This document shows, one piece after another, positions 1-8,849 of a stretch of DNA of 64,000 nucleotides; position 1 is the stretch's first letter; the number at the start of each line of letters is the position of its first letter. Source of the DNA: Corythucha ciliata (taxonomy: Eukaryota; Arthropoda; Insecta; Hemiptera; Tingidae); assembly GCA_038030265.1 (NCBI GenBank), contig CM075939.1, positions 17,279,253 through 17,343,252 on the forward strand. Direction: 5' to 3'. The notes beneath the pieces are model-generated. The model was not told the origin of the DNA. It ran no database searches and saw nothing but the letters and a program-made list of their open reading frames with translations. A program made the position numbers and the translations under genes.

Positions 1-3000
1 AAAGAAAAGAACAAAATTCCGATAATTTCGCTCTAGAAAACGCTGGTAGCTATGCCTAGCAAAGAAGTCCCGCTTAATAACAATTTTCTGAGTCAACTTT
101 AAGTTATACATATAGAGCTCTAGCAAAAAAAAAAAAAAAAAAACGCGTCATGGCGACGTTACCCCTTTCAAGACCTTCTTTCAGAAATTCAGTTTAAAAC
201 TTTTGTATGTGATACGTTAGAGTTTTGCATTCGTGCGACCGCGCTTCATTCAGGTGGTTCACGCACTAACAAAACGTTATGTACTGCTAACCTCACTTTT
301 TAATTCTGCAATGATTAACAAAGTAATGCATTGTTTGTTAAATGGGAATTAATTTGCTGATTTTCGAATTACATATCTTTTTTTTTTGAGATTATGAAGT
401 ACAACTGAATGTTTTTCTGTTTAAAGTTTTATTTTGGATAAAAAAGTTATATTTATATACCTACATACAAAATATTTTGAATGAAACGCAACGCTTGATC
501 AGTTAGACTATGTAAATATAAATGTATTCTTAAATAATTAGTTTTTAATGAGTGTTATTCAACTTATTGATGAGAAATTACAATCTCAATGTAAGAATAA
601 ATTGTAAATGCCTTGCATTAGCACAAAGTATTGAACAAAACAAAAAACAAGTATTTTATAGGAATATTTTCCTTAACACTTTGGAAGATTTCATGTAAAA
701 TTGATATTAGTAGCATAAATCTTATGCATTTGATATACTTCAAGCTAGTCATGTTGTTGATATACGAAACATACATTATTTTAATGAGGTAATTTGTTGG
801 AATATGAGGAGTAAAAACAACACAAGTAAAACGTCTGTCATCTTTTAAAAAGGTGGCAAACGGTTGTATCTCCTTTATCACTGGAGATTTCCCCTGCTAC
901 ACAGCGTAATTTCAACCTTTTTCATACGTTCGTATTTTTCGTCTTCTCTCGCGTACAGCCTTCCAATGTCTAAGCCATGCTGGTCCATGGTGACAGACGG
1001 TGGCCTTCCCAGTTTCAAATGCCCAACTTGTTTCCATTGCACAAACTTACTCTAAAACTAGGACAACGAAATTTAATAGTTTTTACATATCAAATGCACT
1101 TCTTGGAAGAAAAAGGGAAAATACGCTGGTAAAAAGTCAGGCTTTTAAGCTCTTAATCCTCCAGAAAAAATTACAACTAATTGGTAGTACGTAAGGGTTT
1201 TAAACCAAAAATAGTTATTAATGTTTTTGTACTTGAGGATATTATTCTTATGTATTGTTAAAACGGCTCTCAAGTCAACTGAATTGTGATAAAATATTTT
1301 ATAAAGCAAGATGTTTGAACTCTGAACAACGTGCTTCACACTTACTTTTTCATTTCGCAAACAAATAAAAATAAGCAGTAAGCGAGCACTTATGCTGATT
1401 CGTTTATTAACAATCCCACCAAAATGTTTTATGAGTATTTGAATTCCATTTAAGAAGAACATTTTATTTGCCATCTTGATTTATATTTTACGTTGTTTCA
1501 ACTAGTGATATAAAAATACTGTTCCTGTGCAACTTTTACAGTACACTTCTCCCACCTCTTCGTGCGATGATTGTCATGTGTTATCATCGCACTGGATAAT
1601 TAATTGACCTCGTTTCCATTCCACAAAATTTGTGCTGATCAAAAAACTCACCATCCCCAGCATTTTCTAGAAAACGTTCGACTTACGAAATGAGGAGAGT
1701 AAAAAGAAAAGAAGGAGAGGAAAAAAAGAAAGAAAAACAAAAAAAAACCAGAGGAAAAACAGCTTGATTAGAGAAGTTGAAGCTCCTTCAAGCTTCCAGT
1801 ATTATTACTCATGATGAAACGGAAAAAGAGAATTAGAACAATACGAGGAAGAAAAAGAAGACCGAGAATGGAAGAATAAGAAAAAGAAGATATAGCAAAA
1901 GAAACAGCAAAAATGTTAATCGGACCCTCAATGTCTTTCAAATTCTGTACTTACAGCCCTAGTTATTAAAAAGACAGTTTTTACAAAATGCCTGTCATTG
2001 AGTAAAAAAATAGCGTATTTGTGGTAAAACAACGCACCGGCACGTGAAAAAAAAAAAAAAAAAAAAAAAAAAATTGGAACGTTGCCCGGGACTGCGTTAG
2101 TATTTTTTCGATAAAATTACCGGGGGGGGGGGGTGGTAGCCAACTCAGCTGGCTGTGCTTAAAATGAATTTGTCCGGAAATTAAAAACAAAAAACTGACG
2201 AATCTCGTTAATGTTCTGGCATTTCTGAGAGATTAAATATGGAAAGAAGTCATGTCAAAACAACCTTGACGGAAACTCTTTTTCCTCTAAGTTCGCTCAT
2301 TGATCTCGGTTTTCGCTAGTGCATTTATGAAACACGTCAGAAAAAGTAATTACTACATTTTAGATGTGTGGTATTATCTCAACCAACTCACGCACACATT
2401 TTATTATAGTAGGATGTGTACTATTGTTGTTAAATTGTTAAGCAGCAAACAAATAATTCGTAATAATTTGTTGGAATTGTTCACGATGTACATACAGTTT
2501 GTTTTAATCTGTTGGAAAGGTTTGAGGTGTAAAAAAGTAGGCAAGTTTGTATGAACGTTGGAAAATCATAATTTAAAATTGTATTTTATTGTTGTTTTTT
2601 ATGTAAAAAAAAAGAAAGCAGGCTAGACCGGGGCAGGACCCAACTTTTAGTGCAATAAGTTAAAATGAAGAGAGATTTAATTTTATGAATTAATTGCTTA
2701 ATGAGTTTCCAAATGGAATGCTATTCATTATTTTTAAAAATGCAAATAATTTATTTGTTATTATTTGAATTGACATAGAGTTTATTAATAATTCCATTTG
2801 ATTTATATTTTTGTAAAATTTGTGAATAATATATATTTGTATAATTAAAAGAGAAAAAATTACAAAAAAAGGATGAGATGAGGCGATGGCAATAAAGCAT
2901 GTTAAAACAATCGTTGAAGAATCCCTTCTAACAGTTTTTATTTATTCTAAAAATATAAGGTTAGTCTTGCTGGTCCCACGTCTTTTGCCATATTCTTCTT

Positions 3001-3480
3001 CGTGAATGTGATTTAAGCCATTTTTAACGTTATGATACCGGAACTCTGTCGTAGGAGATTGTCAACGAGTTTCTTTATGCTGATTCTTTTGTACGTCGGT
3101 CATTTTCTTCATTCCGTTTGATATTCGCGTGTGCCTTATCGACTATGGTTATTGTATAAGGACATAGTGGCCTTTATCTAACGTTCAGCTAAAAATCATT
3201 TTAAAAAATAAAAGGTTCACAGGGCGGAAGAAAGTTTTAACATTTTTAAATTTATTTGACAAAAGGGAAAGCCGTAATAAGCTATTGATATGCCGTCATA
3301 TTGGAGCGAGGGCTCCCTCCAGGCCAAGCGCCTGGTTTCCACGACGCGTGGCTTGACGAATCGTCCGAAGTTTGACAAACCTCGCGCCGTCTGCGCATTG
3401 CTTGTCTTACTTGTTCATACTTGTCTTGGCTTGTCATATTTCGCGCTATATTTATATATGTTTATGTAAAGCACCATACA
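1..3480. other. AT-rich intergenic stretch, no gene recognised
   Basis: No ORF here has codon structure or motifs that I recognise. It holds homopolymer runs (A-run about 2047-2072, G-run about 2122-2132) and an A/G-rich tract at about 1690-1900. The sequence looks like ordinary non-coding arthropod DNA. Confidence 0.6.
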
Positions 3481-3488
3481 TATACACT

Positions 3489-3545
3489 GTTTCACTTTGG
3501 TTGTTCGACCAAAGTGAACGCTGGTTGAACAACCAAACCAAAGTG
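3489..3545. repeat. Short hairpin cluster
   Basis: CACTTTGGTTGTTCG is followed by CGACCAAAGTG, and then by GGTTGAACAACC and a further copy of CCAAAGTGAA. Together they form overlapping inverted and direct repeats of one short word. This is probably a MITE remnant, but I could not define its ends. Confidence 0.4.
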
Positions 3546-3867
3546 AAAGGCCGATGAACACCCAAAGTGAATGCCCACTGTATACACATTTTTGCCGAGT
3601 TGAAAGGGGCATTTCACTGTCTAGCTTCACTCATAATATTCCAGCATAAAATAAAATAAAATCTTATGTGAAGTGATTTATCATGATGTCGCTCATAAAG
3701 AAGCAAAGAACAATTCGTTAGGGCATTGATGGTGTATCTAGAACACTTGTTCACGAACTGGAGACATTGGAATAAGGCGAAGAGAGAGATCTTCGCAGGT
3801 GGTGCTGGATTAGGCCGTGGGTTTCCCACCGAGCAACCCTTGGAGCTCCATCAACTCTCTAAAGGTC

Positions 3868-4046
3868 CGTTTACACTAGCAACAAATATTGCCGGAATTG
3901 AGAAAATTACTCCACAAAAGTTGCCCGGCAACTCATGGCAATATTTAGTGCCGCAACTATTCCACATCACGAGCAACATTTCTTGCCGAAGGTTGCTCAA
4001 TAAATGTTGCTCCATAAAAATTGCTCAATTTTGACGTTTACACTAG
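3868..4046. repeat. Segment bounded by a 12-bp direct repeat
   Basis: The word CGTTTACACTAG occurs at 3868-3879 and again in the same orientation at 4035-4046. Between them are several GTTGC/GAGCAA words. It resembles a MITE with subterminal repeats, but the flanking words are direct, not inverted, so I do not assign a class. Confidence 0.35.
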
Positions 4047-4284
4047 AAAGAGATGGGAAAAAGTTGCTCTCGATGTGTCTCAAGAAGATACTGTCGTCGC
4101 TGCTGCGGTAGCGACAATCATCGCAGCCCGTGGCAGAAGGAGGAAAAAAAGAAATATTTTTTTGGACCAGCAGCGTTCATCGCTCTTCTCTCAAAAATCC
4201 CTTGCTCGGTGTCATGCCCTCTTCCCTGGAGTTCCAAACGTTATCCTCCCCCCCTTTGAACTTTTTTTGTTCTATAGATTTAAA

Positions 4285-5100
4285 TTTTTCATATTCACAC
4301 AGGGCGGATGCGTATCAAGTGAAAATAAAAAAATTGGGTGAAATTAGACCTCATCATTTGCGAACGAAAACAGACCCTACTAACAATTGTCCGAAAATCA
4401 AAACCCTTCGAGATATGATTTTTCAAACATCTTTTTAGGATAACATCATTTTCAGGCTTGACTAAATACGAGTAACTAGCTTCACAGCTGATTTTCTGCA
4501 ACTTTTGACGATGGATTCGGGAAGAGCACACTCTTTTCGGTCAGGCCTAGCTATTTTCGTAAAAAAATAACTATATTCTGTGCGAACGACAGCTCTTCCA
4601 AGTTGTGCGAAACGGAGATTTTCAATTGTTCAATAAAAGGCACCCCCCTTTCCCAGACTAAAACTGCACCTATCGACTTCCCATGGATCGGAAAAACTTC
4701 TTCAACGTGTCTCTTTCAAAATTACCTACTCGTGAGCGATTGTTTCATTGATTGGCGATTTTTCGGCAGAAATTACAAGTTTTTTTTTTAAAAAAAAGAG
4801 TGATTTTTTTTATCCAAAAACGATTGCTTTCACATGTAAAATTCAAATATTCCTCGTGAATTTCAACATGCTCAGCGTCCTGAAAACCTCATTTCAAGTG
4901 GTCCATTGAATGTAACTAACTGTGAACGCTTACCAGTGTATCTAAACATGTCGCTCCAGCTGTCGAATAAAGTGATTTCCACTAATACCACTACAAGTTC
5001 GACGTTTTCAGTTGATTTGCAATTATTATACAAAAATTACTACCTAATTATTGTTAGTGTGACTATCTACTTGTATTTAGCACTTTCTGCCAAATAATCG
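4285..5100. repeat. Dispersed repeat R1, copy 1
   Basis: This non-coding block is collinear with 40160-41060 and 43068-43968 in the same orientation. Shared landmarks include GAGATATGATTTTT, TTTTTAGGATAACATC, GATGGATTCGGGAA, CGACTTCCCATGGATC and a 3' part with GTGTGACT. Similarity is moderate and interrupted by indels, so this copy is much older than the pair near the Toll gene. No coding potential is visible; it is probably a non-autonomous transposon or an old LINE untranslated region. Confidence 0.65.
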
Positions 5101-5306
5101 ATAATTTACTGAAATTCGTAGCTGTGAAAATTTAGTGATGCGGTCTTGCAAGACCAAGGCCATGGCGGTCTTGGTCTTTGCATAGCAAAGGGTGAAAACC
5201 GGTTCTGGTAAAATTAATAAAAAACACCTGTGGTGAAGACGACATCACTTGTCTCAGGTATAGGCTTTGCCGAAGAAGAGAAAAACATCGACTCACGAAT
5301 CCCTAA

Positions 5307-5612
5307 GGGTGCCCGCGCACTAGGCAGGCAGTTAATTACATTGGAACCTATGGGTGCCCGCGCACTAGGCAGCCAAGATTTCCTGGCTGCGGCAGCCACT
5401 AGAATTAGTTCAACTGCAGCCAAAGAGATATGACAAAAGTCAAGTGGCTGCCCGAAACCTCGCGCACTGGTCAAAGCAGCCACCTTTTTTTTTGCGAGAT
5501 AAAGCGTAAACAATAATTACTTCTTCCACTTCCGTCTCGGGAACGACTGACTAGAATCCGGCTGCTCAATTGGCTGCTCTATTTGGCTGCCCACACTTTG
5601 GCGCGGGCACCC
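5307..5612. mobile_element. Harbinger-like MITE with TAA target duplication
   Basis: This 306-bp element has inverted ends, GGGTGCCCGCGC at the left and GCGCGGGCACCC at the right. A TAA flanks each side (5304-5306 and 5613-5615), matching the TWA target duplication of the PIF/Harbinger group. A second copy of the left end lies at 5352. The interior carries repeated GGCTGC/GCAGCC words on both sides and has no transposase, so the element is non-autonomous. Confidence 0.65.
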
Positions 5613-5667
5613 TAATTAAAAACAAATTGTGTATAGGTGAATACCTATAGACAATCACATTTTTAGA

Positions 5668-5887
5668 CTTGTAGACTATAAAATTTATTGATGAACGATA
5701 CAACCATGGTGTTTTTTTTATTGAATGCATTTCGGGCCCATTCCCGGTGCCACTCATCAGCATTACCGCTTCACCTCTAAGGCTTAACACCCTGCTGCTG
5801 ATGAGGGGCACATGGAATGGGCCCGAAATGCATAAAAAAACACCACGCGGTTGTATCGTACATCAATGAAGTTTATAGTCCACAAGT
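5668..5887. mobile_element. Foldback element with hammerhead-like core words
   Basis: Two arms of about 100 bp (5668-5770 and 5788-5887) are imperfect reverse complements around a short spacer. Each arm contains ATGCATTTCGGGCCCATTCC or its complement and the word CTGATGAG followed about 20 nt later by CGAAA. Nothing is encoded. The ends show no clear target duplication. Confidence 0.6.
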
Positions 5888-6330
5888 TGAGAAAACAACA
5901 GCCAAAAATTCGATATTTTGTGAAATTTGACATTTTGTGAGCTACAAAAAACAAAATGAGCAATTATTATTCAAAGAACAAGACCCACGCAAACAGGACA
6001 ACCGTGACCCCGCCATCCCTTGTCACCGTGGTTTCATCGGGTGAAAGCCCTTTCACTAAAAATTGGAAGACGTTCAAACCCGTTCATCGTTTATCCTTGA
6101 GGTTTAACATGGATGAACCACTATTCAACACCCAAATGCACTCTTTCACTATAGATCATCCAAGTTGATCATTCAAAGTGAAACAGTGTATATCCACCTT
6201 AAAGATATTAGGTTTGGTGAAGTTGTTTATGTACAGTACAGTTGGTTATTAACTTATCACTTAAACAAAAGGACCGTTCATACACAAATTCTCCGAAATT
6301 TGACTCGTGATCTAAGCATAATCAGGCCAG

Positions 6331-6459
6331 GGGCCTTAGTACGAAAGTTCGGGAAAAAATGCCGCAAGCGGGATCCAAGGACGCCGAATGAGAAATAACA
6401 TTATCCCGCCATAGCATCCGCATCACGTGGCATTTTCACACGGGTTCGTACTAAGGCCC
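6331..6459. mobile_element. MITE family M1 (GGGCCTTAGT ends), copy 1
   Basis: The 129-bp element starts GGGCCTTAGTACGAA and ends TTCGTACTAAGGCCC. It is flanked by CAG on both sides (6328-6330 and 6460-6462). The interior carries GCGGGATCCAAGGACGCCGA, shared with the copies at 8478-8605 and, inverted, 19694-19816. It encodes nothing. A CWG target and GGG ends suggest a Harbinger-related origin; this is an inference. Confidence 0.75.
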
Positions 6460-6664
6460 CAGCTCTCCTCAACACGAGCTGAAGTGTTCCCACGGTGCGA
6501 GGGTTGTCAAACTTCGAACGAGTCTCGTCAAGCCACGGCGTCGCGTCGTGGGAACAAGCTCAAGGTTTTATATTATCTGTATGGGGTCAACTTATAACAT
6601 GTGCTTTTATTTCATTTTCGGATGACTTTGTTGAAATCATCCATTTCAGAGCAATGTAGCTATA

Positions 6665-7210
6665 ATGAGTTCTTCTTCTTCTTCATCATCTAAAAAGAAG
6701 TGCCCATGTCCGAAAATTAAACTCAACAAGTACGAAGGAACCTATTTCATGTCTCGAGACCATTTGGAGTACTTAGCGAACAATTTCAACGGAGTACGTT
6801 TCAATTTATCTTTCGCTGTGCCAAATGGCAAAAGAGAAAGTCCCGAGGAAAAGAAGAAATTTGAACACAAGTTCGTTCAAGTGACCGAAAAACAGTTAGA
6901 GAGGCGGAAAAAATGTTGCCGTCGCCGAGACTTGGAACCAGTCGTGATGGCACGACCGTGCCAACGTGAGACACGGCCAACAGACGATGCTATTGACAGT
7001 GGAGCTTGTTCGATGTGCCACAAAGACTTGTGTTTTCCCTGTGGAAAGACCCTGTCCCTGTGTCAGTGTCCTCAGTCTAATTTTGTCGTGTGCCTAACGT
7101 GTCAGAATAGAATTCCGTTGTGTCCGGACGAAAAAGAAGCCCCGTGCTGTCCCGATGAAGATGAGGAACTGTTACAAATGTTAATAAAACGAATAATAAA
7201 TGACTGTTGA
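6665..7210 (+). CDS. Cysteine-rich hypothetical protein, 181 aa
   Basis: I do not recognise this protein. The single uninterrupted ORF starts ATAATGAGT and begins with a run of eight serines, then a lysine/cysteine patch (KKKCPCPK). The middle (about residues 40-95) is charged and contains KCCRRRD. The last 70 residues hold about twelve cysteines in CxxC-like pairs (CSMCHKDLC, CFPCGK, CQC, CLTCQN, CPDE, CCPDE), suggesting zinc binding. There is no signal peptide or membrane segment. A poly(A) signal follows the stop by about 10 nt. Part of it (6782-6939) is copied almost exactly at 11815-11972, upstream of the first hexamerin. Codon use and length favour a real gene or a domesticated mobile-element ORF; I cannot tell which. 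Confidence 0.6.
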   Translation: MSSSSSSSSKKKCPCPKIKLNKYEGTYFMSRDHLEYLANNFNGVRFNLSFAVPNGKRESPEEKKKFEHKFVQVTEKQLERRKKCCRRRDLEPVVMARPCQRETRPTDDAIDSGACSMCHKDLCFPCGKTLSLCQCPQSNFVVCLTCQNRIPLCPDEKEAPCCPDEDEELLQMLIKRIINDC

Positions 7211-7220
7211 ACCTGTACTA

Positions 7221-7226
7221 AATAAA
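7221..7226 (+). terminator. Poly(A) signal AATAAA after the Cys-rich ORF
   Basis: A canonical AATAAA lies 11 nt after the stop codon of the cysteine-rich ORF. Its position fits a very short 3' untranslated region. Confidence 0.45.
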
Positions 7227-7227
7227 G

Positions 7228-7286
7228 GGGCGTTTACACTAAAGTGTCCCGTGACACTTATGTCTCGACATAAAAAGTGCCAGACA
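7228..7286. repeat. GCGTTTACAC-type repeat, partial copy
   Basis: GGCGTTTACACTAAAGTGTC followed by CCGTGACACTTATG matches the repeat at 46279-46357 and, inverted, 12210-12254. The right end is missing or degenerate. Confidence 0.4.
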
Positions 7287-7289
7287 TTT

Positions 7290-7486
7290 TTTGGCTACGG
7301 TTACATTTTAAATACAAAAAACATCAAAACTCTAGAACGGTTCGACGTAGGACACTTCCGAAGGTACCGTTTTGCTCCACTTATGACGCAGTTTTACTCA
7401 AAATTTTTGTCACTCATATACGGATCCACCCTGTATTTTATATGTAGTTTGGAATATTTTATTATGGCCTCCGCACATGGGGCCAC
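7290..7486. repeat. Dispersed repeat R2, copy 1
   Basis: This stretch contains GGTTACATTTTAAATACAAA, CGACGTAGGACACTTCCGAA and TACGGATCCACCCTGTA. It matches 12606-12793 closely and 60010-60240 more distantly. Read on the minus strand it would be ACAGGGTGGATCCGTA, a type of word often found near ends of arthropod transposons. It is non-coding. Confidence 0.6.
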
Positions 7487-7496
7487 CCCCCCCCCC

Positions 7497-7913
7497 ATCG
7501 CTCGAGGGACTTCTAGTTCTTTAATTTAAACTGTTAGTAAAGCGCATAAACCTCGAGGGTTAGTAGGTAACATATGCAAAAGGTCGTAGCCGTAGGAGCC
7601 TACGTTTTAAGTCTTCACTCGTCGGGGTGAGTCGCGTCATCGGTGGACCGGTTTTGGTTGCTCGCCATCTTCAGCGTTCGGTTATCCAACTGAAACTTCA
7701 GTTTCAGGCAGGTTTCAGTTGGGAAAATGAACGCTGAAGATGGCGAGCAGCCGAAACCAATCCACCGATGGCGCGACTCACCCCGACGAGTGAAGACTTA
7801 CAACGTAGGCTCCTACGGCTACGACCTTTTGCATATTATTACCTACTAACCCTCGTGGTTTATGCGCTTTACTAAAAGTTTAAATTAAAGAACTAGAAGT
7901 CCCTCGAGCGATG
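7497..7913. mobile_element. Foldback (near-complete palindrome) element
   Basis: The left arm (7497-about 7695) and right arm (about 7718-7913) are reverse complements over nearly 200 bp, with a few mismatches and indels. Outer ends are ATCGCTCGAGGGACTTC and its complement; inner landmarks are CTCGCCATCTTCAGCGTTC and its complement. The centre contains AACTGAAACTTCAGTTTCAG, itself a small hairpin. No ORF is inside. A fragment of the same family (GTAGGCTCCTACGGCTACA) is at about 17750-17775. Confidence 0.8.
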
Positions 7914-8159
7914 TGGGTGGGGGTGGTGGGGTACTTTAAGAAATTTTAGTCATTTCTCTCTTTGCTTTACCACAATTCTCCTGCAAAATGTGGCTGGTGT
8001 ATATTACACAACGAGTGAGAGAAGTAGAATTGTGCACGCGAGTTTGGTAGGCTCACGAGGCGCAGCCGACATAAGCCCAATAAAAATAGAGTCAATTTTC
8101 ATTCCTGTGCAATTGATAACGTTCGGTTAACTACTCAATTATAAACCGGAAGCCTAGTC

Positions 8160-8365
8160 CAACGATAACCTGGATTGCTTACAACGGAATGGAGGGGGCA
8201 GGTCGTCCTCTGGTAAACAATCACACTGTCCCTCTCCTTGTATAGTTATGGCAACATGGTTCTTATTTTGAAACTCCACCCCTCTCATCAACTGGGGAAC
8301 TTAACTGGTGGCTATACTTTATCAGCAGTGATGAGCAATCCAGTTCTTTTATATGTATATCGTTG
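8160..8365. mobile_element. hAT-type MITE family M2, copy A
   Basis: The 206-bp element starts CAACGATA and ends TATCGTTG. It is flanked by an exact 8-bp duplication, GCCTAGTC (8152-8159 and 8366-8373), the hAT target length. Subterminal CTGGATTGCT and AGCAATCCAG are inverted. It matches the two copies near the Toll gene (41208-41437 and 44116-44343). The last 13 bp of this element reappear at 14380-14392, at the edge of the duplicated hexamerin block. Confidence 0.85.
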
Positions 8366-8477
8366 GCCTAGTCACGTCCGGTTGCCTATAGTTGCGTCCC
8401 GCCTCGTCTTCCCCTGTTCAGTGAGGTAAAATTTTTACGCCACTACTTTTCAGTGAGGTAAAGTTTTTACATCTCTG

Positions 8478-8605
8478 GGGCCTTAGTATGAACGGTCGGG
8501 GAAAAAGCCGCATGCGGGATCCAAGGACGCCGAATAAGAAATAATATTATCCCGCCAAAGCAATCACGTCTAGCGGCATTTTCGCACGAGTTTGTACTTA
8601 GGCCC
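8478..8605. mobile_element. MITE family M1, copy 2, with empty site in the paralogous unit
   Basis: The ends are GGGCCTTAGTATGAA and TTTGTACTTAGGCCC. CTG precedes and CAG follows. The matching place in hexamerin unit 2 (about 14511-14524) reads straight through as ACATCTCTGGTGGGA, so the element is a true insertion present in only one of the two units. Confidence 0.85.
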
Positions 8606-8849
8606 CAGGTGGGATATCCTGCAGTTGTTTTGTTTGTGATCGAACTTTACACGCTGGATACGCGAAAAATGTGATTATGTGTATAACTCGCCACACGTGT
8701 TGACCTTACGGCTGTCTTGCGGTGATGTTTCACCTATTCCCTGTTGTTTTTCTCTGTTTTTTCAAGAAATCTATAGAAATATTTCGGGTGTACTAATAAC
8801 AAATAAAGCGCGTTGCAAAAGACTATATTAAATTAGTTTTTCTCTCCTA

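Noticed and set aside
3860..4050. MITE with inverted ends
   Set aside because: The repeated CGTTTACACTAG words are in the same orientation, so the segment is listed only as a direct-repeat region.
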